DNA of 35,419 bases, taken from Circinella minor (taxonomy: Eukaryota > Mucoromycota > Mucoromycetes > Mucorales > Lichtheimiaceae). The notes under the pieces were generated by a model. It worked only from the letters and a program-made list of their open reading frames with translations. It made no database searches and was not told the DNA's origin. The DNA is taken from positions 1 through 35,419 of the forward strand of contig JAEPRB010000336.1 of assembly GCA_016758965.1 (NCBI GenBank), read 5' to 3'. The position numbers and the translations under genes were made by a program. How positions within the stretch are numbered: position 1 is the first letter of the stretch; each line of letters opens with the position of its first letter. Positions 19,838 to 30,555 of the stretch are shown one piece after another.

Positions 19838-22270
19838 ATGAATGGCGACGACGATCTTTCGAGTGTCAATCAACAACAACCGACACCCCCTAAATCGTCC
19901 ATACGCCTTACTAGCAATTCACCAATGAATCAGATGATTGCAATGCACAATCCCATTCAACTAGCTGCCATCTCCAACTATAAGCTTGCGCAGCTAACCT
20001 TTGCTGCACCTGACTTGGATTCTATGCGAAAAACTGCATTGATAAAGAATATGCTTGATGTATTATATGATGATACTCCTCCAGAATGGCTGGACCAAAT
20101 GACACGCTGGTCGTTTTTCACTCCTGAGTAAGTGAATGATTATTTTATACGTGTTAATAATCATTAAGAACGATTGAAAAAAAAACACATCTTATATTTT
20201 TTTTTTTTGATGATCTAATAATAATCATAATAATAATAAATTATATATATTAGATCTTTAGGCGACATGACACAAGAAACATTAGAAGAAATGTTTGCAC
20301 AATACGCACAAACCATTGAAGCTTTTCAACCATTGGATATGGATTATGATGATGGAGATGATGTAGATGATCATGAAATGTGGTTAAGTGATCATGATGA
20401 TGATGAAATTGAAGACCCAATCAATACAAGTGGATCATCCATGTCTGAACCATCTATATTTTCACAACCACATGCTACCCTTTCATCCGATACCTTACGA
20501 CCTGTACCTAATATCACTACAACAACTACAACAACTACTAATAATTCACTTCCTCCATCCCCTGTCGCTTCGCTGGTCGAGAAACCATTACCCAAAGCAC
20601 CATTAAATACACAACAACAACAATATCAATATGTATCACAACCCCCAACACCAACAGACGAATATCCACAACCAATAACAACAACAGTAGCGGCAGCAGC
20701 AGCAGTACGACGAAAAAGTCTTACTCCATCTCTTCGTAAAAATAGACTTAGCTGGACTAGTGATACAGGAGTATTACCAGCAGGTTCCGGTGTTGTTCAA
20801 AATATGGCAAGCGAATTAATGAACTTGTTCGATATGGAATTTTCGGTAGATATAAAACTCAACACCGCACCTAAACTTCCAGAATTACCATTCCCCAAAG
20901 ATCGTCAAAATAATGATACATCACGCCAATCCCATCGATATTCAGTTGATTCATTAATGGGACTTATTCCAACATTTGAAACTTTTACAATTGATGATGA
21001 TCCATATTTCCAAGCAGCACAAACACAGAATAGAAAAAGTCGATTATCACAATCATGGACACGACAAATGACATTTCCTCCACCACCCACAAATCCTCCA
21101 CCTTTTGGTCCACGTCAATCAAGTAAACGTCGATCCTCTAGTTTTCCACCACTGGATGGTGCACCAACACCTCCACAACGATCCTCTTCCTTAAAATATA
21201 GAGAACAACGTAAACATCAACAAACGTTGGGTACTGTATCGGGTTCTGTTGAAGAACTTAAACAAGGTGGTATCAAATCTAAAAGCTCAGAATTTTTAGC
21301 CACTTTTAAAAATGCCCTTGGTAACAATCATCACAGTGACAAGTCAACCCAACAACAAGCCATCGGAATTGATTCTGAACAAATATCCAAAAAGAAATCT
21401 ATTCGTAAATTGCCATCTTTTTTAAAAGGAAACAAGAAACGTGGATCCACCACAAAAAAAGAATTGATTAACAACGACTCTTCATCTTCCGTTATTACTA
21501 CTATTACTTCACCTACTTCACCTACTTCTTCACCTGTATCTGCTAATACTATGACAACACATAATAATAGTAGTAATAGTTTAACTGTACCACAATCACA
21601 ACATCAACAACAAAAAGATGATCAGAGAACATCTGTTAGTTCTACTGTATCATCCTCATCTTCTTGGTCATCCACCTCGGAAGTCATGATTGTACGAAAG
21701 GCATCATTAATGAGGAGGAATCAACATAATCAACAACAACAATCATACAATGTAACAAATAGCAATAATACAAATGAAATAATAAATAATGGTAATAACA
21801 ATAACACATCCGTCAAACGACGTAGTTACACGGTTGCACGTCCAGTTGTTGTTGAAGCACAAGATCTTCGAAGAGCACGATCATTAGGACATAGATACCC
21901 CGCTAACCGTAATAAACGTCGTTCATCCTTATTGATGGAAAAAACGGCTTCTAAACAAGCCAATTTACAGCAACAACAACAACAACAACAACAACAACTC
22001 TCACAAAAAGAAGGTTTAAATCGTTCCAAGTCAGCATTTGTCAAAATTGGTAGTGGTTTCAAGGCAAAGAAACGAAGACAGGAACGTCGATCCAAAGAAT
22101 ACAACAGACGATCCACTATTTTAAATAATAATAAACCAATGTTGATGATTGATACAAATCTTGTAGATCAAGCAATACATGAAGATGGTGATAATACTAA
22201 TAATGGCAACAATACATTTGTAAAAAGAATGGCAACTTTGGGACGTCGTATGCGATTACAACGAGTCTAA
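19838..22270 (+). CDS. 768-aa low-complexity protein with many basic-context serines, unknown family
   Basis: Two exons, 19838-20127 and 20254-22270, joined in phase 2 by a GTAAGT...TATTAG intron, give 768 aa. The N-terminal 120 residues look folded and conserved (QLAAISNYKLAQLTFAAPDL, then RKTALIKNMLDVLYDD and PPEWLDQM). An acidic Asp-rich stretch follows (about 130-145). A second ordered-looking block at about 275-310 contains RLSWTSDTGVLP and ASELMNLFDMEF. The rest is Ser/Gln/Asn/Thr-rich. About a dozen serines sit in Arg/Lys contexts (RRKSLT, KRRSSSFP, RKASLM, RRSYTV, RARSLG, KRRSSLL, NRSKSAF), as favoured by basophilic kinases and 14-3-3 proteins. No membrane segment or catalytic motif is visible. 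It is probably a regulatory or polarity-type phosphoprotein, which is inference. It is tail-to-tail with the secreted-protein gene. Confidence 0.8.
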
Positions 22271-22354
22271 ATAATGTTAACCTTACACATTTTTTTCACC
22301 TGATACAAACAAACAAACAAAAATGCCCACCACTATCATTTCCATCCACCACTG

Positions 22355-22386
<32 letters not shown>

Positions 22387-22741
22387 CACCATATATTATA
22401 ATTATAATTTATCCCATCATTTGTTTGCATTTTTTTTTTTTTTTGAGGGAGGCATAAAAAAAATAATTAATGATGAAAAAAAAAAGCCGTAAATTATTTA
22501 TTTATTTTATTTCATTTATTTTTAATCATGTTTAAATACTTGATTTGTCAAAATTACATCATGATTTATTGTTAAAAAAAAAGTTTAAATTTCTTGTTTT
22601 GTTTTGTTTGTTTTATAAATAATTACATGAATCAATAACTATTTTTTTTTTTGTATGAGTGGGGGGGGGGCAAGATTTATTATATTATTGTATAAGTGAA
22701 CATAAATACTATTTTGTTTTGAGGACAGTTTATATAATGAT
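22271..22741. other. Convergent spacer, no gene seen
   Basis: Shared 3' flank of two convergent genes. It holds a CA repeat running into a TA repeat (about 22355-22386), T/A runs and a G10 run near 22663. Nothing coding was recognised. Confidence 0.6.
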
Positions 22742-23047
22742 TTAACAAATAATTGATTTATATTGCCCATTTGGCATATTGATTTGATAATGTGCTGGTA
22801 CAACGTAAAGACTTCCTGTACAATCATTATTTGACCAAAGGCTACAGTGTGTGGCACCCATGTTTTGTGCACTGTGAGCAGGAAATTGACTTGGAAACTC
22901 TGTACAACGATGATCTCGACTTAGTAAACCTGATCGCGTCTTGCTATCATCAGCATGCAATACAACACCAGCTGGTGGTTTATATTTCGCTAATGTTCCA
23001 TATACAGTGGTGATCAATAATAAAAATAATGGTAACAGTAACGTCAT
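22742..23047 (-). CDS. Small secreted four-cysteine protein
   Basis: A single-exon 101-aa frame. Residues 1-17 (MTLLLPLFLLLITTVYG) form a clear signal peptide. The mature part has four cysteines (48, 68, 76 and 101, the last being the final residue). The end carries a CSLW..DCTGSLYVV...YQINMP....SI.C pattern. That spacing resembles one beta/gamma-crystallin-like Greek-key motif as found in some small secreted microbial proteins. The resemblance is by eye only. Expected fate is secretion or the cell wall. It lies downstream of ARG4 on the same strand, 493 bp away, too far for co-transcription. Function unknown. Confidence 0.75.
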   Translation of the reverse strand: MTLLLPLFLLLITTVYGTLAKYKPPAGVVLHADDSKTRSGLLSRDHRCTEFPSQFPAHSAQNMGATHCSLWSNNDCTGSLYVVPAHYQINMPNGQYKSIIC

Positions 23048-23540
23048 TTTGTTTGTTGTTGTTGTTGACTACTTATTTGATTTTTGAAAGAAAAAGAAAT
23101 AGAAAAAGAAGATGAATTAGAAATTGATTTGAGAATTTTTTTTTTTTTACCCTTGATGATATAATTACCATAGACATTAAAAGTAGATAAAACAAGGGTA
23201 ACAACGAACTCCTTTTACCCCTTCGTTTTAATCCACTCCACATTTTATTGAACCTTTAAGAATCTATTTTTCTTTTTTCTTTTAGCCAACCAACGAAAAA
23301 AATAAAACCCTCCTTTCATCTTTTCACCCTTCGACTACCTTCTTTTCTTTAATAATAGTTGAAAATTCTCTATAAAAAAAAAATGAATACCCTCGTACCC
23401 ACATAACCCATACATTTAATGTTCCCCCTTTTTTTTTTTTCTTTGGCTGTATATGTACAAAAACACAATCTTCAAAATTGTAAGTTTTTTATTTATTTAT
23501 ATATTTATAAATATAGTTTTTTTTTTATAGAAAAAAAAAC
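23048..23540. other. Spacer between ARG4 and the small secreted protein gene
   Basis: This contains the 3' flank of ARG4 and the promoter of the minus-strand secreted-protein gene. It is AT-rich, with T runs and a GA-rich stretch (about 23082-23112) that reads as CT-rich upstream of the minus-strand ATG. No ORF was recognised. Confidence 0.55.
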
Positions 23541-25327
23541 TTAATGCTTGGGTCGAGATTCAGCAAGCCAGTTTTGAAGTTTCTTAATTTGTTCTTGAAC
23601 AGCAGGTCGACTAGTACCACCAGGTGCTGTTCGATTATCAATACTAGTTTCATAACTCCAAATCTTTGAAACATCTTCAGTGAATGAAGGATGAAGAGTC
23701 TTTAAATCTTCAACACTCAAATCATGTAATTGACAGCTACGATCTTCAGCCATCTTGACAGCAGAACCAGAGATATGATGAGTTTCACGGAATGGTACGC
23801 CCTTGCGAACAAGGTATTCAGCCAAATCAGTGGCAAGCATATCAGCACTAAGACTGGCACGCATGTTTTCAGGGAAAATCTATTGTTTATAATATATTTT
23901 AATTCATTTACTCTTATCCTCCCCCCCCCTCACCCTACTTTTTGTTGTTGTTGCTGTTGTCATTGTTTCCCAGTTTTGTAAAATCCCAATAAAAAAAAAA
24001 GACCCAACATTAATACATACATTCATGGTGCTCAAAACACCAGCGGTGATTTGAAGCGAACCAGATAAAGTATCAGCAGCATCAAACATGGGCTCCTTAT
24101 CTTCTTGAAGATCCTTGTTGTATGTGCTTGGAATACCCTTGTATGACATCATGAAGCCAGACATCTATATTTATAAACCAATTGTTTTTGCTTAGTTACC
24201 ATACTTTATCACTTTATAAAATAAGTATCCATTCCCACTCATGTAATATATATATATATATACATACGCCACCAAAGACACGACCACTTTTGCCACGCAA
24301 TAATTCCAAACTATCAGGATTCTTCTTTTGAGGCATCAAACTGGAACCTGTGCTATAAGCATCAGCCAACTTGACAAAACCAAATTCACTGCTAGAATAA
24401 ATAATAAGATCTTCAGCAATACGAGAAATATGAACCATAGTCAAACTAGCCCAGAATAAAAATTCGGCAACAAAATCACGATCGCTAACAGCATAAAGGG
24501 AGTTATTGATTAATCCCTTGAAACCAAGTTCTTTGCAAAGGAATTCACGGTCAATGTTAAAAGCATGACCGGCCAAAGCACCCGAACCGAGAGGAAGAAC
24601 ATTAAGACGTTCAATAAGTTGTTCTAAACGTTCAGCATCAGCTTGCCACAACCAAGCATAAGATAATAAAAAGTGAGACCAACGAATAGGTTGAGCGCGC
24701 TATACCATAATAATAATAAATATATTATATTGCATTAATATTTCAAACTTTTTTTCTTCTCTCTGGTTTTTTTTTAATATATCCTGTTCTTTTTAGGGAA
24801 TCCCAACCCTTCAAAACCAAAATTATTATATATATAAAAATACTAACCTGCAAATGAGTATAACCAGGAATTAAAACATCAATTTCCTTTTCAGCTCGTG
24901 CAACAGTAATAGAAATAAGCTCCTTCAAATGGCCCAAAATCATACTAGCTTCGTCACGAAGCCAAAGACGCATATCGGTAGCGACTTGATCGTTACGACT
25001 ACGACCCGTATGAAGCTTACCAGCGACTGAACCCACAATTTCACCAAGACGACGTTCATTAGCAGTATGAATATCTTCGTCACCTTCCTTGATTTCAAAC
25101 TTGCCACTTTGCCATTCTTCCATAACTTTGGCAAGACCAGAACAAAGTTGTTCACATTCTTCTTGAGTGATAATGTTATTCTTGGCTAAAGCTTTGCTAT
25201 AGGCCATAGAACCAGTTAAATCAGCGGCATACATACGTTTGTCGAAATGAATGGAAGCATTGAATGCATCCATAAGAGGGTCAACAGCACCAGTAAATCG
25301 TCCTCCCCAAAGTTTCTTTCCACTCAT
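23541..25327 (-). CDS. ARG4: Argininosuccinate lyase
   Basis: Argininosuccinate lyase cleaves argininosuccinate to arginine and fumarate, the last step of arginine synthesis. Exons: 25327-24848, 24699-24268, 24164-24021, 23879-23541. All junctions are phase 0 and give 464 aa, the usual family length. Landmarks are KLWGGRF near the N-terminus, [13 protein letters not shown] (about 105-118), GYTHLQRAQP with the active-site-region His at about 158, the fumarase/lyase superfamily signature [12 protein letters not shown] (278-289, catalytic Ser loop), then [17 protein letters not shown] and RETHHISG. The last residues (ESRPKH) are polar. There is no obvious N-terminal targeting peptide, so the enzyme is probably cytosolic. 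A TGACTCA site lies 89 bp upstream of the ATG. Confidence 0.97.
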
Positions 25328-25415
25328 GATAAAATATTAAGTTTTGTATATAATGAAAAAAAAAAAAAGGAAAAAATATTTTTGCTTTTCTGCCTGTCAA
25401 GGATTTATGGTATTG

Positions 25416-25422
25416 TGACTCA
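25416..25422 (-). promoter_or_regulatory. Gcn4/CPC1-type site upstream of ARG4
   Basis: TGACTCA (within GTGACTCAC) sits 89 bp before the ARG4 start codon, the right place for general amino acid control. Fungal ARG4 genes are classical targets of the bZIP activator Gcn4/CPC1, whose site is TGA(C/G)TCA. The match is exact, but a 7-mer can occur by chance. Assignment is from motif plus context. Confidence 0.6.
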
Positions 25423-26103
25423 CGACGCACGCGTGTCGGTGTTTCAAACTTTATTTGTGGTGGTGGTGGGGGGAACCATGTTTGCGGGGAATGATTTTTT
25501 TAAAAAAAATGATCTACACCCTATTTAGTTGCTAACTCATTGTATGAGATCAATTTTCTTTAAGCTGTAAATTTGAATTATTTCATTCGAAATAATTGAA
25601 CCGAAAGTAAAATAAAATATAAATAATAGAGATACGTATTTATTCTTTAAAAAATAATAGCAGATGAATGTTATTAATAATAGAATAACTACCAAATGTT
25701 ATATTTTTTTAGAAGCAATTACGTATCCTGTATTATAATCTTTTTTCGAGATATCGTTACACTACTGGAAAAAGACCTTCCTGGTATAGATTCTTGAAAA
25801 AAGAACAGTGTACATACGTAACTATAAATTAAAAGGTATGAAGGTATGACAATGTTTCTCAAGATGTACATACGTATAATATATAATGTATTATAGTTTA
25901 ACAAGAATATAATATCTTTGTTGAAGAATACAATGATTATCTACTATATAGAGTAGTATGTTAGTAGATATTGACAATAAAAAAGAAGTATGATACTTTC
26001 TAAATTATCTAGTAATTATCATATTTTCTGTTTGCGTATGATACGTAGTTTTTTTTTATAAAGTACACTTTTTGCTTGTAGATTTGTAGTAGAGTAAGCA
26101 TAG

Positions 26104-26416
26104 ATGGAATACATGGAAATTATGCAAATTTCTTTCATTGTATGGATTTATTTTATCACTATTGGCCTTGTACCATTAAAGTCTTTAAAGGATGGTAAGA
26201 AAGATGGTAAAAGAAGTGGTGACAGCGATAGGGTCTGTGATAGCAATAGATCCATACAGTTTCCAATAATGATAGCAGTGACGAGCACGGGAATCATAAC
26301 GTCGAAGTGTTAACAATGTGAGTGGTAGCATCAGCAACAACAACAATAGCAACCAACAACGGGATCCATTTTCTGCTGACAGCTTCTCACAAACTATAAT
26401 TGAAACTACATCCTAA
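26104..26416 (+). pseudogene. Possible frameshifted remnant of a Ser/Asn-rich protein gene
   Basis: The ATG frame at 26104-26313 reads a hydrophobic segment (SFIVWIYFITIGLVPL) followed by a basic, Gly/Asp/Ser-rich stretch and then stops. In another frame just downstream the sequence reads NDSSDEHGNHN-like residues. A third frame reads SISNNNNSNQQRDPFSADSF and ends at TAA near 26413. The run of Ser/Asn/Asp-rich reading across shifting frames suggests a decayed gene or unrecognised small introns. The family is not recognised, and chance composition is possible. Confidence 0.25.
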
Positions 26417-26653
26417 GAGAAAGGACAAAGTATTTGATTATTGTAATATCACATCATTGTATATCTGCTTTCCTGTTCTGGTCAATACCTGATCCACATC
26501 TCTTGTATATAAGGTTCTTTTTTTTTACACCACCAAAAGAAAAAAAAAACCATTACATATTTCTCTAGTTTATTTATAGTATAACAATAAATTTTATCTA
26601 TATATGTTCTTTTAATTTTTATAACAACAATTATAAACACATAAGTTCTTCAT

Positions 26654-28369
26654 CTAATTGCTTGCAAGATCAGCGAAACTGGGAATATAATAAGTAGGCT
26701 TAATCTTGTTATCAGGAGATAACATTTCTTCCTTGCTAGTGATACCTGTATATTTTTGAATTGATGGAAAAAAAAATGGTTAAAAAAAAAAAGAATATTG
26801 CTGCAACTATAAATTTTTATTCCCAAGTTATTATTTTACCTGTCAAAACACAAAGAGTTTCAATTCCTCCTTGATTTCCGAAATCAATATCTGTATCTAA
26901 ACGATCACCAATCATGACAGTTTTACAAGGTTGAAGATTATATCTATAAATCACACACATATACCAATCATTAAATGATAGAGTTAAGTAAAAATTGATA
27001 CAAATATATATATATATATATATTTAAGCCAAAGAAAGATAAGTGAGCTTACTCTGCAAAAATAGTTTCCATCATATTTAATGCTGGCTTTCCAAGAATA
27101 GCTTCTGGTTCTCTATTTAATGCTTTGATGATAGGCATAGCAATGGAACCAGCACCTTATGAAAAATTAAATATATATATATATATATATATAAAACAAA
27201 TTAGTAAAATTCTTAATCATTCAGCCATACATAGGTGCGTGTATGTGCTTGTGTTGAATGACGAACTATGTATGAAGTTAAAAGTTTTTCTTTTTTTTCT
27301 TTTTTACCTGGAACAATCATGCCATTTGTAGGGAAAGTAGTATCACCATTAGTTAAAATAAATCGACAATCGGGATTTCTTTTAAGATAAGTGAATGCCT
27401 TTGCATATTTGGTATAATTGACATGAAGATCCAAGCCAATCACAACAGCACCAACCTAACATAAAAAAAAAATTTCCCGTATTCTCCAGTTAGAATCCCA
27501 TCGTTTTTCTTAATTTGAGTCATAAAAATAATAGATGTGATAAGATCTTAAGTTTTACCTCTGGATCATCAGGAATAGGTTCATTATTAAATACTGCATG
27601 AGCATCTTCCTATAATAATCAAATATGGTTTTTAGTAAAGATCCATTGACTTTAACACACATTTAATAACTATCCTGAAAAAAATGAAAAAAACAACAAC
27701 ATTTACCTCTCCACCACATGTACGAATACCTTCAGCATTCAATTCATCTCGAATACCTTCCATACCCACAATATATACTTTCTTTTCTGGAGGGAAATGA
27801 ACAACTTGTTTTAAATAAGCAGCAGTAGCAAAAGCAGAACTAAAAATTTCGTGCTAAATAATCCCAGTATTATAATAATTGACGTTCTTAGTAAACTTTC
27901 CCTACTTCTTTCAGGGTCTAAAAATATTTTGTAAGTATCATATTTACATACCAAAGAAGCTTGAATACCAAAACCTTCAAGTTTTTTCAAGAATGAATTA
28001 CGTGACTTGGTACTATTATTAGTTACAAAGTAAATGTTTTTGCCTGTATTATTTTATATTATTGATTAATATACTTGTTTTTTTTTTTACTTTCGTCCAT
28101 TAAGTTGGGTATGTCTGTAAGCGAGACAATCAGAAATATTTCCAAGTAAACTTACCTTTGCTACGTAATTCTTCCATTGCTTTCTCAACACCAGGAATGA
28201 GTTGTGTTCCTTCCCATAAAACACCTTGATAACAGTGTTAATAACTAGTTTTTTTTTCTATTATGAATCGAATCTTTTAATGAAATTTCTTACCATCACA
28301 ATCGAATAAAAAGTTATCAAACTTATCGACAAATTCTTTACGTTCTTCTTGAGTAACAAGTTCTTTCAT
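26654..28369 (-). CDS. PHO13: PHO13-type HAD phosphatase (4-nitrophenylphosphatase / 2-phosphoglycolate phosphatase)
   Basis: A HAD-superfamily hydrolase with C2 cap, removing toxic side-product phosphates such as 2-phosphoglycolate. Exons: 28369-28294, 28224-28156, 28043-27952, 27853-27707, 27609-27559, 27455-27308, 27155-27053, 26943-26840, 26745-26654. Phases agree and give 293 aa (family about 300). Motif I is DCDGVLW, with nucleophile Asp23 and acid Asp25. Motif II lies in VTNNST (55-60). Motif III Lys is in LGKP (Lys217). Motif IV is GDRLDTD (241-247). The cap region includes the GAVVIGLD block. There is no targeting peptide, so it is probably cytosolic. It is divergent from the DUF1295 gene across 201 bp. 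Exon 5 is only 51 nt. Confidence 0.96.
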
Positions 28370-28570
28370 TTTTGGGGGTTTGCTTTTATTTTATTTTTAT
28401 TTTATTTTTTGGGGGGAGGAGGAAAGGAAGGGGTTAATAAATAGAAAAGCAACGAAGAAATTAGGATATTAAAAGTAATTGCTTTTTATGGAATGAAAAA
28501 AAAAAAAGAGCGAGTTTAAAAAAGCATAAAAAACAAGTTACTTTGTGTTTTTCAAAAAGAAACTATAATA
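28370..28570. promoter_or_regulatory. 201-bp divergent promoter region
   Basis: This is the whole space between the start codons of PHO13 (-) and the DUF1295 gene (+). It carries T-rich and G-rich runs near the PHO13 side and poly(A) toward the other. No classical TATA box is obvious. Both genes must start transcription from this short interval. Confidence 0.5.
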
Positions 28571-29962
28571 ATGTCAGCGACATTATTCTCTTGGGAGTCA
28601 GTTAAAAATGACTTTTTACTCAACATAAATCACTTATTCAAAAAACTTGAAAACTATTCTTTGGAACAACTTCAAGTTGACTTGCAAAACCCAAGAGTTT
28701 TATTAGAATATTATAAAAATACAGATGCACTTGTTATAGCGACAGTGGTGATGATCACTTTGGTAGTGATTCATTGTGTCATGGGTGAACTTACGAGAAA
28801 CTATAGTCAAGTTGGTAAAATAAATAAAAGTCAATATATATATTTCTTGTTAGATATTACTTTTTCTTTCTAATTCACCAAATATATATATATATATATA
28901 TAGACCGTGCTTGGTCACTTCTTCCACCTACTTATGCATGGCATTTTGTTATCCATGATTATCTTAATCGATCCACTATTCATCCACGCCTATTACTAGC
29001 TGCTGTTATAATATCCATTTGGGGTATTCGATTAACCTATAACTTTGCCAGGTACCTAATTTTTGGACGGTGGGAAATGTGGATGGAGGAAAAAGTCTTT
29101 TTTTAACGTTCCTTGAATTTTAATGCTGATGTGTGACAATAAAATATAATATTGTAATTAAATAATTAGAAAAGGAGGTTATGAATGGCAAGGACGTGAT
29201 TATCGTTTTGTTTATATTCAAGAAAAGATTGGTAATCTAGGGATGGCATTATTAAATTTTGTATTCATTGGACCTATGCAGGATACATTATTACTTCTGA
29301 TGTGTCTCCCACTTTACCTCAACACGCTATCACCATTATCACAAGACCAATATGTTCTTGGATTGAATCGAATGGATATCTTGGCATCTGGTCTTTTTCT
29401 CACCCTTTTACTTTTTGAGGTCATTGCAGACGATCAGCAGTTCATGTTCCAAACGCGTAAATATGCATTGTTAGAATTTGTTCATCATGACAAGCGTCAA
29501 TTACCTAAAGAATATCGACGTGGGTTTCTTTGTCATAGTGGATTATGGCAATACAGTCGTCATCCAAACTTTTTTGCAGAAATATCAATGTGGTGGTCTA
29601 TTTATTTATTTTCCATTGCTGCTCATATTCAAGGGCAAGAACGAGTGGATTGGATGAATCCTAAACTTTATTTGAATTGGACAATGATGGGAGCAGTTTT
29701 TTTGACAATGTTGTTTCAGGGCAGTACTTGGTTGACAGAGGTTAATTTTATTATTATTAGGATATAAAGGAGCGAAAGAAGTAAGGGGGGGGGTTGGTAT
29801 GTTGGTTTTATTTCATATACTAAAAAAAAAAGAGAGATAACTTTATTATATATTTATTAGTATATTTCAACTGAAAAATATCCAGAATATAAGATTTATC
29901 AACAATCTGTAAATCGTTTTATTCCATGGTTTCCACAAAGAGAAAAAATGAAAACTGCTTAA
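28571..29962 (+). CDS. DUF1295 / steroid 5-alpha-reductase-like multi-pass membrane protein
   Basis: Exons 28571-28814, 28904-29051, 29170-29740, 29861-29962 are phase consistent and give 354 aa. The protein has several hydrophobic segments (for example ALVIATVVMITLVVIHCVM near 53-71, LLLAAVIISIWGIRLTY near 112-128, ILASGLFLTLLLFEVIA near 200-217, and a segment near 295-310). It carries the family hallmark block GLWQYSRHPNFFAE at about 256-269, as in DUF1295 and the related isoprenylcysteine methyltransferase and steroid-reductase folds, where the Tyr-Ser-Arg-His-Pro motif binds the cofactor. RGGYEWQGRDYR-type residues (here RKGGYEWQGRDYR) precede it. The exact substrate in fungi is not known to me. 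It probably resides in ER or another internal membrane. Confidence 0.92.
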
Positions 29963-30555
29963 ATATATATATACAGACAGTTGGGGTTGTCATGGTAACA
30001 ACTAATATAAAAAGTGTTTGTTGAGTAACCAAGACGACAATAATAAACGAACAATGATTAATATTATTAATTTATTTTTATTCGATTACATGTACTTTTT
30101 TGTAATTAAGTATTATTATTTAATTTCTTATATTATGAATAATATGACGACAATCCATAGTCTGTTATTTTTTTATTTTATTTTTGATGTCAATTGATAA
30201 ATACAGTAAATATTAAAAAAAATAAAATAACAATTACTCTTTTAAACTTTTCAAATGTGTTTTTAAATAATTATCACCGAAAAAGTTAAAAATAATAATA
30301 ATAATAATCAAAACAAAGCTATTCTTTTATGGTGATACAGAGTCCATGCCAGAAACCATATTTATACAATTATATTCTGATTACATTTGCTCCGCTTTTT
30401 TCTTCCCTGCCTTCTCTTTTTTTTTTTTTATTATTCAAACAGCTTCAAAACTTATAAATATATATTAGTTATTCACGAAATACCCAAACGACGAGCAAAA
30501 AAAAAAAAAAAATAGAGAGAGACAACCATTTCCAACTTTTCAATTATATTAGACA
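29963..30555. other. Spacer upstream of the kinesin gene
   Basis: AT-rich sequence with an RFX-like dyad near its left edge (29986-30002), AAT repeats near 30290-30307, a T run and a short GA-rich leader just before the kinesin ATG. No gene recognised. Confidence 0.55.
29986..30002. promoter_or_regulatory. RFX-type X-box-like dyad
   Basis: GTTGTCATGGTAACAAC is an imperfect palindrome that fits the X-box pattern (GTTNYYATGGNAAC) bound by RFX winged-helix factors such as yeast Rfx1/Crt1. It lies 24 bp after the DUF1295 stop codon and 554 bp before the kinesin ATG, so a regulatory target is unclear. Confidence 0.35.

Larger units (their letters stand above)
25328..26653. other. Spacer with ARG4 promoter and a coding-like remnant
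   Basis: The first 200 bases are the ARG4 5' flank. The 25.5-26.05 kb part is plain AT-rich DNA with several ACGTA palindromes. The 26.1-26.42 kb part has coding-like composition (listed separately). The final 230 bases are the 3' flank of the phosphatase gene. Confidence 0.5.

Noticed and set aside
20392..22116. Minus-strand ORFs with Val or Cys homopolymers
   Set aside because: They are antisense readings of Asn/Thr- and Gln-codon repeats in the 768-aa protein gene.
24940..25155. 71-aa minus-strand ORF within ARG4 exon 1
   Set aside because: Out-of-frame shadow of the lyase coding sequence.
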